Below the pieces are notes generated by a model, which saw only the letters and a program-made list of their open reading frames with translations, was not told where the DNA came from and searched no databases. From Thiotrichaceae bacterium (GTDB lineage: Bacteria > Pseudomonadota > Gammaproteobacteria > Thiotrichales > Thiotrichaceae): DNA of 6,001 nucleotides. The stretch is from positions 1-6,001 of the forward strand of contig JANTHA010000138.1 of assembly GCA_024762625.1 (NCBI GenBank). The letters are read 5' to 3'. Both the position numbers and the translations under genes were made by a program. Below are positions 1-5,948 of this stretch, piece by piece. How positions within the stretch are numbered: position 1 is the first letter of the stretch; every line of letters starts with the position of its first letter.

Positions 1-292
1 AACAGAGGTAAAATTACATGTATTTTTTCTATACTCCGACTTCTACCCCATATTTTTTGTTTCAATTCCGTGCTGCTTCGACTCTGAAAGACGAATCGAA
101 ACAGGATTTTATGTTATCTTAAGCTTAGATATTTTTGGTACAGTAATTCGTTAAGTTTTATCCAGTGAACCTTCCTTAGCTATTTGAAAGTCCCTTGACC
201 TAGTTCAAACTTATCTTTTTCTATGTACTTATCTCAAATAATGCTGATTATGGTCTACTAGAAACAGGAATAAGCGTATCGTCCTCTGATTC
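1..292. other. AT-rich non-coding region, no gene recognised
   Basis: This stretch has frequent stops in all frames, and I see no start with a ribosome binding site followed by a sustained frame. I recognise no tRNA or rRNA, no insertion-sequence end and no convincing terminator with a T tract. It may hold the 3' flank of an upstream gene outside the window, or decayed sequence. Nothing can be assigned a function. Confidence 0.6.
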
Positions 293-306
293 TTACAAGC
301 TTGTAA
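293..306. repeat. Perfect 14-bp palindrome
   Basis: TTACAAGCTTGTAA reads identically on both strands. It lies just upstream of the enhancer-like element and about 170 bp upstream of the predicted gpmI transcription start. A symmetric site of this size could be an operator for a dimeric regulator, but the downstream copy of the control region has no counterpart, and one AT-rich palindrome can arise by chance. No regulator is proposed. Confidence 0.3.
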
Positions 307-311
307 TAGAC

Positions 312-354
312 GCACAATTGGTGCAAAAACTTATTTTAGCATGCTCATTGTGCA
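312..354 (+). promoter_or_regulatory. Enhancer-like upstream activating sequence for a sigma-54 activator
   Basis: Two related elements face each other here. The downstream one, AGCATGCTCATTGTGCA (338-354), has the outer form of a 17-bp dyad with TGCA-type arms nine bases apart. The upstream one, GCACAATTGGTGCA (312-325), carries the core ATTGTGC in inverted orientation. The 17-bp element recurs at 5736-5752 as TGCATGGTTATTGTGCA, sharing GCATG, ATTGTGCA and a following C-ACA-A-ACA pattern. It is centred about 120 bp upstream of the predicted start, where enhancer-binding proteins usually bind. The arms resemble the NtrC consensus (TGCAC-N7-GTGCA), but the left arm is imperfect, so NtrC itself is only one candidate. 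Confidence 0.55.
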
Positions 355-400
355 TCGACCTACAAACACAGAAACACGGCTTATTTATATAATCAAAAAT

Positions 401-413
401 AATCAATGACTTA
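401..413 (+). promoter_or_regulatory. IHF binding site
   Basis: AATCAATGACTTA matches the IHF consensus WATCAA-N4-TTR at every defined position. It lies between the enhancer-like element and the sigma-54 promoter, starting 40 bases before the GG of the promoter. IHF commonly bends DNA in that position so that the activator touches the polymerase. The consensus is short and the region AT-rich, so position and recurrence in the downstream copy count for more than the match alone. Confidence 0.6.
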
Positions 414-440
414 TGATTTTTTTCATTAGTGCTATTTTTA

Positions 441-454
441 GGCATGTATTTTGC
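441..454 (+). promoter_or_regulatory. Sigma-54 (RpoN) promoter of the gpmI operon
   Basis: GGCATGTATTTTGC has the invariant GG and GC exactly ten bases apart and matches the -24/-12 consensus (TGGCACG-N4-TTGCA) well, with A in place of T just before GG and T in place of C in GGCAT. With GC at about -13/-12, transcription would start near 466, giving an untranslated leader of about 35 bases before the gpmI ATG. An upstream enhancer-like element and an IHF site support the call. No sigma-70 promoter stood out, though in such AT-rich DNA I cannot exclude one. Confidence 0.75.
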
Positions 455-500
455 ATTATTGATGTTAATAACGTAATTAAAGCAGAGGATAATCCAAATT

Positions 501-2093
501 ATGCTCAACGTTTCAGGGGTACCACGCCGTCCAGTGGTTCTAGTTATACTTGATGGTGTCGGCATCAATTCCAGCAAACGCCACAATGGCGTTCTGGAAG
601 CTGACACGCCCAATCTTGATGACTATTTCAGCCGATTCCCACACACAACATTAAGTGCATCTGGTGCCGCCGTTGGCCTGCCTGATGGGCAGATGGGTAA
701 TTCAGAAGTCGGTCATCTGACCCTCGGGGCAGGCTCGGTGATTCGTCAGGACCTGGTACGCATCAGTGATGCCATTGCCAGTGATGAATTCTTTTCTAAC
801 CCCGCTTTACTTGCTTCGATTGATTTAGCCAGAAAGCACCAAAAGCCGCTTCACCTGTTGGGGCTGGTATCAGACGGAGGCGTACATAGCCATCTGGAAC
901 ACTTGATAGCATTGATTAAACTATGCAAAAGCCTAAGCGTTAAACCCATGTTACACATGATTCTGGATGGTAGAGACACGCCTCCACAATCTGCTTTGAG
1001 TTACCTGAATCAGATTGAACCTTTATTGCATGAAAGCGGGGGCGGAATTGCCAGTATTACAGGGCGATATTATGCAATGGACCGCGACAGTAACTGGGAG
1101 CGCACGGAGCTTGTGTGGCGCGCACTAACATTGGGCAAAGGACACCAGTCTAAAAGCGCCAGATCCGCCATTCTGAGTGCGTATTCAGCGGGCGATACCG
1201 ATGAATTTATCCAGCCAATATTGCTCCCCATGTTCAGCACCATCGGTAAAGATGACCCCGTTATCTGCTTTAATTTTCGTAAGGACCGGCCACGACAAAT
1301 TGTCGCTGCACTGGGTGACCCTGGCTTTAGTGGTTTTGACCGTGGCGACGTTCCATTGGCCGCAGTTACCTGTTTAATGCCTTATGATCGTACTCTGCCG
1401 CTGCCCTATGCTTTTGAACCCGAGCAACCTGAGACAACCTTGGCACATGTTATCAGCACTCTGGGGCTGGCCCAGTTTCACTGTGCTGAAACCGAAAAAT
1501 ATGCGCATGTTACCTATTTCTTTAATGGCGGACACATCGAACCCTACCCTGGTGAAGATCATACTTTGATACCTTCACCCAATGTCTCCACCTATGACCA
1601 GAAGCCATCCATGAGTGCCAGGGAAATTGCCGATGCAGTCGTAGGCGCCATCAGCAAGGGAAAATATGCATTTATCGTGGTTAATTTTGCTAACGGTGAC
1701 ATGGTCGGACATACCGCAAAACGTGACGCGGTAATAGAAGCAGTCGAAACACTGGACCGTGAAGCAAACAGGGTAATGGAAGCCGCAGAAAATGCGGGCT
1801 ATTCTGTTTTGTTAACAGCTGATCACGGAAACTGCGAACAAATGGTCGACCCGTTTACAGGTGATCCGCATACCCAGCATACAACCTATCCGGTGCCCTG
1901 CCTGATTGTCGATGAAGAAAACTGGCAATTGTCTTGTGATAGCGGACTGGCCAATGTAGCACCTACATTGCTTGAACTGATGGGCATCAGCCCGCCTGCC
2001 AGTATGAGCAAACCCTCCTTATTATTGCGAAAACTCCCAGGCAAAAGGCCTCAGGAACGACACGATAAGGACAGGCTGCGAAATGTTGCATGA
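501..2093 (+). CDS. gpmI: 2,3-bisphosphoglycerate-independent phosphoglycerate mutase
   Basis: This cytoplasmic enzyme interconverts 3- and 2-phosphoglycerate in glycolysis and gluconeogenesis, using two metal ions (usually manganese) and a phosphoserine intermediate. The fold is an alkaline-phosphatase-type phosphatase domain with an inserted transferase domain. Visible family residues are Asp18 (VILDG) and the nucleophile Ser68 in QMGNSEVGH; His129 (GGVHSH), Arg158-Asp159 (LDGRDTPP), Arg189, Arg195 and Arg260/Arg263 (FRKDRPRQ) for the substrate; Lys333 (EKYAHVTYFFNGG); Asp400 and His404 (NGDMVGH); Asp441-His442 (TADHGN); and His460 (HTQHT). All expected catalytic positions are present. At 530 residues it is slightly longer than the usual 510 or so, because a basic tail follows about residue 509. 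The ATG at 501 fits the family N terminus; AGAGGA at 484-489 is a ribosome binding site at rather long spacing. It is first in a probable operon with the carboxykinase gene. Confidence 0.97.
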   Translation: MLNVSGVPRRPVVLVILDGVGINSSKRHNGVLEADTPNLDDYFSRFPHTTLSASGAAVGLPDGQMGNSEVGHLTLGAGSVIRQDLVRISDAIASDEFFSNPALLASIDLARKHQKPLHLLGLVSDGGVHSHLEHLIALIKLCKSLSVKPMLHMILDGRDTPPQSALSYLNQIEPLLHESGGGIASITGRYYAMDRDSNWERTELVWRALTLGKGHQSKSARSAILSAYSAGDTDEFIQPILLPMFSTIGKDDPVICFNFRKDRPRQIVAALGDPGFSGFDRGDVPLAAVTCLMPYDRTLPLPYAFEPEQPETTLAHVISTLGLAQFHCAETEKYAHVTYFFNGGHIEPYPGEDHTLIPSPNVSTYDQKPSMSAREIADAVVGAISKGKYAFIVVNFANGDMVGHTAKRDAVIEAVETLDREANRVMEAAENAGYSVLLTADHGNCEQMVDPFTGDPHTQHTTYPVPCLIVDEENWQLSCDSGLANVAPTLLELMGISPPASMSKPSLLLRKLPGKRPQERHDKDRLRNVA

Positions 2094-2173
2094 TGATAAA
2101 CCCTGAACAATGTCTTGAACCTGACGTTTCAAGCATCCAGATCAATACCAATACGCAAAGGCTAATGAAATGA
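2093..2173 (+). CDS. Possible 26-residue linking ORF between gpmI and the carboxykinase gene
   Basis: An ATG at 2093-2095 uses the last base of the gpmI stop (TGATG) and opens a 26-codon frame, beginning MINPEQCLEP, that ends in a TGA at 2171-2173 overlapping the carboxykinase ATG (ATGA). It spans the whole gap, so ribosomes could in principle pass from gpmI to the next gene by reinitiation. I see no good ribosome binding site for it, the peptide resembles nothing I know, and such a frame in 76 bases can be chance. A coupling role is more plausible than a functional peptide. Confidence 0.2.
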   Translation: MINPEQCLEPDVSSIQINTNTQRLMK

Positions 2174-5100
2174 ATTTGGAAAAAGCAATAGGACTGCATC
2201 AAAGTAGCGATACACGAAAGATTGATGAACACAGAAAGCGCATACAGTTGCTTATCAATTTAAAGTTACATTCTTCCGGGCTTACGGCTTGCGATACAGA
2301 GCAATGCAATACCGATTTTTTCACCATAGCGGATGACTTGTTAAAAAGCTATCGTGAAAAAACACGTTTGCTATCGCGTTACCTTTGTCCTGCTGACCAG
2401 CGGATTCAGGACTTTTTAGACGAATATTTAACAGACAGTGGCAGCGATGTGAAGCCTGTGCTGCCCTCCAATACCATCATACTGGATCGACACGGAGTTG
2501 CGCGCGAGCTCTCTTTGCCTGTGAATGGTGATTTCTTTGAATCCGAATATGTAAAAAGCTATCGAGTCAGTCAGGGTGTGTTACATAATACTGCACGTGA
2601 TCGACGTACTACGGCTGGCTCATTTCATATCGCGGAGGGAGGTTTGCCGGTTCCGGGTGAAAAAAAAGAAGTACCCAAAATCACCTATGCCAGTCTGTTG
2701 CAACAAGCCCTCAATCCTCCAAAGGAATTATCAATACTACCTTTTACTTCTGAACAGCAAGAACCGGCACACGGTTTTATCTCCACAATGCTGCGACCCA
2801 TTGTCTGCCCGGCAATGCCAACCTCGGATGAAGCAAAACCGGAAGCGCAAAAGAGCATGGAAATTCGTTTTTTTGCACCGGGCACATTGGTTGGAAATCT
2901 GGATTTTGTGGAAAGTATTTTCGGTAATGCAGGCAATCCATCGCTGGCTGAAAATGATGCAGGTCTGGATATAGAACACTGGTCTGGTCATACCGGCTGC
3001 GTAATTCTCGCTCCTCATCTTGTCAAGATGAAGAAAAAAGAAATGGGTCTTCCGCATATAAGCGATGCAACTGAACGACAGAAAAAAGATGGCATGTGCT
3101 GGGAAAACGAAGATGAACTTTATAACGAGGGACAACCATTTAAAATTACAGCCAGAAATAAAAAAGGCGTGATTGTTACCATGCTTGCCGATAATTATTT
3201 TGGCTACTGCAAAAAAGAAGTAAAAACCCAGATCAGTTATGCCGCTAACCTGTTTGGCTTTGCTGAGGAAGAGCATTCAGGTGGTGCGCTGGCTTTTCCG
3301 CGGCATAACCATGGCGAAGAGTTTGGCAAAGATATACGCACCAAGAATACCGACTACAAATTTTCTGAAGTTATGCAAAGATACGGCGAGATCATGGATC
3401 TTCAGGAAGAAGGGTATGGCATCGATAAAAAATACCCGCAGATTCTCTATGTGCCAGAAGACCTTAAAATGGATCTGAATAATCAGACAGTGACATGGAC
3501 TGATGCAGGCCAAACCAAATCCATCAAGCTCATACCCGGGAGAATTTATGTTCACCCCAGTGGTTATAAAGTGTCGATGGAAAAACATCCGCAAGCACCT
3601 ACCTGGCGGATTGTGGGTACTGACGCTGAGGGTACTTTCTGTCACAAACCCTGTACCGTTTCGGGTGGGGGTAAATCAGAAATATCCAAAGCGATTGATA
3701 ACGCGGTTATTTATGGCCCCATGTATATCGACAACCTGCATAACTCTTTAAATAAAGTAGAAGAAATTTTCAATTACGACTATTCGAACCGTTATAAAGC
3801 GGAATTTCATCCAGATTATAGTCTTCATCCTCCACGCTCGCCCTTGAGCATGGATAGAAGTCTTGGTTCAATGATTAAAATGCTAACCCCATCTGAAGAG
3901 AAATTTATTGCAGAATACAACGATTGGCTGATAGGTATTCCGGATTCCATCAAAGCACTGGCATTTATGATCAAACGCTTCTACCGCCCCGAGTGGGGGA
4001 CAGACTGGAAAAAGTACTATAGTGTGGATATTGTGGACGATATTTCGGGGCATGAATTAAAATTCCAGGACAGGAAATTAATCATGTCCTACTTGCGTGT
4101 GGGCTTTGATGAAGCAGGTGCATGGAGAATATACAAAATGCGTCAGGACTATATAGTCACTGAAAAAATCCAGATGGAAGATGATATTAGCGCATCTGTC
4201 GTAGTGCCTGCCAAAAACCTGAGCAATAAGCCTGAAAACAATCATCATGAATGCGTCAAATTGATCAACAATTGTGAATACCGTTTATTTCAACGACCAG
4301 ATGATGCCATCATCAAGGGCTTTGATACACAAACAGAACTGGAAATGTCACAACCCGATAATTTCATTGCAAATTTCCATCCCCTTACGCCAGAAGAACT
4401 CAAAGAGATTAGTGAAGATCAGGTTGAGTTTGATCAGTACACGCCCCCCATGCGGAAATTATTGCTGAAAAGCCTTAAGAAAGGAAAGTTTGCTGTCTCA
4501 TCCGCTCATCCCTTAATGGTGAACGGTGCACCCAGTAAGAACCCCCGTTACCTGCAACTTCGCTCCGGTTTGGCGCAACCCATAAAAATGTATCTGGCTG
4601 AAATTAGCGCACGTTTTCATCGACGTGCAACACTTGATGAGCCCATTTATTTTCCGGTGGACGCAGTGCTAACAGGCCGCAGAAACAATCCGCCAGACTC
4701 TGAAGCCGGTATCCGCTCTCTGGCAGTTTATAATCCGATTCACTATCAGGAGCTTCCCGAGCTGTTTATGGATTTCATCTGCAGCCTCACAGGCAAATCC
4801 CCGTCTACTACGGGAGCCGGATCAGAAGGTGCCTTGACCAAAGGCCCGTTCAATGCACTCTACCCAACAGCTGATTTAAATAATGCGCTGGTCTCCTATA
4901 TTCTTACGGGCTACTCAGGCTTTAGTAGCGCAGCGGGCTATGTGGGGCCAGAAATGAAGGTTAACCATGACATCAGTTTGATTATTCCGGAAATCTGGGC
5001 ACAGTTAAAGCCGGAGGTCAGACAGGCTGACTACCTGATCAGTAAAGGGCAGCTGGAGAAGCTCGAAGATTTTGAACACAATGGCCAGAAAGTGTTAGCC

Positions 5101-5652
5101 AGCCGCCTAGGCTACCGTATTACCAATCGGTTTGTACATAGCTATTTCGGCAAAATATTTGATAATCCCTCTGTCGTATTTAATGAAAAAATCTTGCAAC
5201 CTGAAACCCAGAATATGGAAGACTACGTGGATGGGATTAACAATATTGTCGAAGCCCAGCAAAAAGTCGCCCAGAACTATTTAGATGATGGCTCGATCCA
5301 TCAAGCCTGCCCACCACTTCAAGCACTGCTAAACATCATGGCAACTGGTGAAGACCAGGGTAGAGATGCTCATCACCCAGAGATTCGTGCCATGTTCACA
5401 CGTGAAGCACTGATGGCATCTGACTGGTATAGAAAGCGCCTGAAAGTGAAACAGCTACGGGATATTAGCCTATGGCAACGCCATGTTGAATATCTGACAA
5501 GTTTTCTGGAAAGAAAAACACATGCTGATGAAGCACAGCGCCTTAGAATATTTGACCGATTGACTGTGGCCCAGCAGAAATTACAACATGTAACGGATAC
5601 TTCTTATCTTACTGAGCTAGTGGGTACGCTGGGTGCGGACCCGATGGAATAA
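2170..5652 (+). CDS. PPi-type phosphoenolpyruvate carboxykinase (diphosphate), EC 4.1.1.38
   Basis: The predicted reaction is PEP + CO2 + phosphate to and from oxaloacetate + diphosphate, in the cytoplasm. The family, characterised in Entamoeba and Propionibacterium, has proteins of roughly 1100-1200 residues, about twice ATP or GTP PEPCKs; 1160 fits. Recognisable blocks in order are YRVSQGVLHN...DRRTT...FHIAEGGLP (131-160); LVGNLDFVESIFGNAGNP and END...DIEHWSGHTGCVILAPHL (240-284); YFGYCKKEVKTQISYAANLFG and EEEHSGGALAFPRHNHGEEF (343-385); a glycine-rich lysine loop, CTVSGGGKSEISK (495-507); GKSPSTTGAGSEGALTKGPF (875-894); and GYVGPEMKVNHDISLIIPEIW (923-943). The last 65 residues look helical and charged. 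I cannot map catalytic residues one by one. No signal peptide or membrane segment is evident. AAAGG at 2157-2161, eight bases before the ATG, supports this start. The frame is intact. Identification rests on recalled family motifs and length, so an uncharacterised homologue with another phosphate donor remains possible. Confidence 0.82.
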   Translation: MNLEKAIGLHQSSDTRKIDEHRKRIQLLINLKLHSSGLTACDTEQCNTDFFTIADDLLKSYREKTRLLSRYLCPADQRIQDFLDEYLTDSGSDVKPVLPSNTIILDRHGVARELSLPVNGDFFESEYVKSYRVSQGVLHNTARDRRTTAGSFHIAEGGLPVPGEKKEVPKITYASLLQQALNPPKELSILPFTSEQQEPAHGFISTMLRPIVCPAMPTSDEAKPEAQKSMEIRFFAPGTLVGNLDFVESIFGNAGNPSLAENDAGLDIEHWSGHTGCVILAPHLVKMKKKEMGLPHISDATERQKKDGMCWENEDELYNEGQPFKITARNKKGVIVTMLADNYFGYCKKEVKTQISYAANLFGFAEEEHSGGALAFPRHNHGEEFGKDIRTKNTDYKFSEVMQRYGEIMDLQEEGYGIDKKYPQILYVPEDLKMDLNNQTVTWTDAGQTKSIKLIPGRIYVHPSGYKVSMEKHPQAPTWRIVGTDAEGTFCHKPCTVSGGGKSEISKAIDNAVIYGPMYIDNLHNSLNKVEEIFNYDYSNRYKAEFHPDYSLHPPRSPLSMDRSLGSMIKMLTPSEEKFIAEYNDWLIGIPDSIKALAFMIKRFYRPEWGTDWKKYYSVDIVDDISGHELKFQDRKLIMSYLRVGFDEAGAWRIYKMRQDYIVTEKIQMEDDISASVVVPAKNLSNKPENNHHECVKLINNCEYRLFQRPDDAIIKGFDTQTELEMSQPDNFIANFHPLTPEELKEISEDQVEFDQYTPPMRKLLLKSLKKGKFAVSSAHPLMVNGAPSKNPRYLQLRSGLAQPIKMYLAEISARFHRRATLDEPIYFPVDAVLTGRRNNPPDSEAGIRSLAVYNPIHYQELPELFMDFICSLTGKSPSTTGAGSEGALTKGPFNALYPTADLNNALVSYILTGYSGFSSAAGYVGPEMKVNHDISLIIPEIWAQLKPEVRQADYLISKGQLEKLEDFEHNGQKVLASRLGYRITNRFVHSYFGKIFDNPSVVFNEKILQPETQNMEDYVDGINNIVEAQQKVAQNYLDDGSIHQACPPLQALLNIMATGEDQGRDAHHPEIRAMFTREALMASDWYRKRLKVKQLRDISLWQRHVEYLTSFLERKTHADEAQRLRIFDRLTVAQQKLQHVTDTSYLTELVGTLGADPME

Positions 5653-5654
5653 AA

Positions 5655-5703
5655 AACACAACCACACATAATGGTTTGCAACAGATTTGTGGTTTAGCGT
5701 GTT
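5655..5703 (+). terminator. Possible stem-loop terminator after the carboxykinase gene
   Basis: AACACAACCACA (5655-5666) can pair with TGTGGTT (5688-5694) and GTGTT (5699-5703), leaving a four-base bulge and a 21-base loop. It starts two bases after the stop codon. The stem is not GC-rich, the loop is large, and the nearest T run (5714-5718) lies about ten bases downstream, so it is a poor intrinsic terminator. It may instead only protect the mRNA end. Confidence 0.3.
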
Positions 5704-5735
5704 AGTGCATCTATTTTTGTACCTGTATATAAAAA

Positions 5736-5752
5736 TGCATGGTTATTGTGCA
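5736..5752 (+). promoter_or_regulatory. Second enhancer-like element
   Basis: TGCATGGTTATTGTGCA has TGCA at each end separated by nine bases, the 17-bp format of NtrC-type sites, with one arm closer to the consensus (GTGCA) than the other (TGCAT). It is the counterpart of 338-354 and ends 89 bases before the GG of the second sigma-54 promoter. The inverted ATTGTGC partner seen upstream of gpmI (312-318) is not clearly preserved here. Confidence 0.5.
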
Positions 5753-5799
5753 TAAGCCCACAGATACAAAAAACCGATCTGTTAAAAAAATTTATTAAC

Positions 5800-5812
5800 A
5801 ATCAATGAACTA
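5800..5812 (+). promoter_or_regulatory. IHF-like site in the second control region
   Basis: AATCAATGAACTA matches WATCAA-N4-TTR except for C in place of the first T of the right half. It occupies the same place as the perfect site upstream of gpmI, starting 41 bases before the promoter GG. Retention of the left half and of the spacing suggests descent from a working site; binding may be weaker. Confidence 0.42.
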
Positions 5813-5840
5813 CAATTATTTTTAAGAGGTGAATAGTCTA

Positions 5841-5854
5841 GGCATGTTTTTTGC
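5841..5854 (+). promoter_or_regulatory. Second sigma-54 (RpoN) promoter
   Basis: GGCATGTTTTTTGC keeps GG-N10-GC exactly and differs from the gpmI promoter only within the spacer (TATT against TTTT). Predicted start is near 5866, reading rightward out of the window. It could drive the short broken gpmI-like frame, a gene or small RNA beyond the window end, or nothing. Conservation of the -24/-12 elements while most surrounding bases have changed argues that it has been under selection, at least until recently. Confidence 0.65.
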
Positions 5855-5891
5855 GTAATATTTATCAATAAACAAAATCAAAACATTAATT

Positions 5892-5948
5892 ATGTTCAAT
5901 AGTCCGGGTGTAGAATGCAGAGCTTTTGTTCTTGTCATTAATTTTTAA
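5892..5948 (+). pseudogene. Remnant of the 5' end of a gpmI-like gene
   Basis: An ATG opens 18 codons reading MFNSPGVECRAFVLVINF before TAA. Against GpmI residues 1-16 (MLNVSGVPRRPVVLVI), nine positions are identical: Met1, Asn3, Gly6, Val7, Arg10, Val13, Leu14, Val15 and Ile16. Six of those nine use a different codon, so the match is not simply a recent copy. Similarity ends just before the Asp-Gly of the active-site motif, so no enzyme can be made. No ribosome binding site is visible. It may be the stump of a second gpmI, or a short leader peptide that keeps the ancestral start. The match is short and the reading as a remnant depends on the repeated promoter region before it. Confidence 0.5.

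Larger units (their letters stand above)
338..548 (+). repeat. Direct repeat, copy 1: control region plus start of gpmI
   Basis: This segment is repeated in diverged form at 5736-5939. The matching blocks occur in the same order: enhancer-like element, AATCAATGA IHF core, AGGCATG...TTTTGC promoter, then the ATG and first 16 codons of gpmI. Distances between blocks are nearly constant: enhancer end to GG 87 versus 89 bases, IHF start to GG 40 versus 41. The distance from GG to ATG differs more (60 versus 51). Sequence between the blocks has largely diverged, so the duplication is old or selection has kept only the functional sites. Confidence 0.7.
5736..5939 (+). repeat. Direct repeat, copy 2: control region plus broken gpmI start
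   Basis: This is the diverged counterpart of 338-548, on the same strand and with the same order of elements. Similarity is concentrated in the enhancer-like element, the AATCAATGA core, the promoter and the codons matching GpmI residues 1-16. After 5939 similarity to gpmI ends abruptly. Between promoter and ATG this copy is about nine bases shorter and lacks the GAGG of copy 1. Confidence 0.65.

Noticed and set aside
312..325. Canonical NtrC site
   Set aside because: GCAC and GTGC arms are present, but they are five bases apart, where the NtrC consensus has seven, so I treat it as an inverted half-element of the shared motif instead.
293..613. Minus-strand 106-residue frame over the gpmI promoter and start
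   Set aside because: It runs antisense through the conserved promoter region and the first gpmI codons, has no recognisable domain, and its coding-like length is explained by the gpmI frame at one end and AT-rich chance at the other.
1987..2232. Minus-strand 81-residue frame across the intergenic gap
   Set aside because: It overlaps both real genes antisense, shows no ribosome binding site that I could recognise and no familiar sequence.
2576..2974. Plus-strand 132-residue frame in another phase of the carboxykinase gene
   Set aside because: It lies wholly inside conserved motifs of the main frame, and its own translation is low in recognisable structure.
2737..3276. Minus-strand 179-residue frame inside the carboxykinase gene
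   Set aside because: It is an antisense shadow of a well-supported gene; the translation is Phe-, Cys- and His-rich with no family resemblance.
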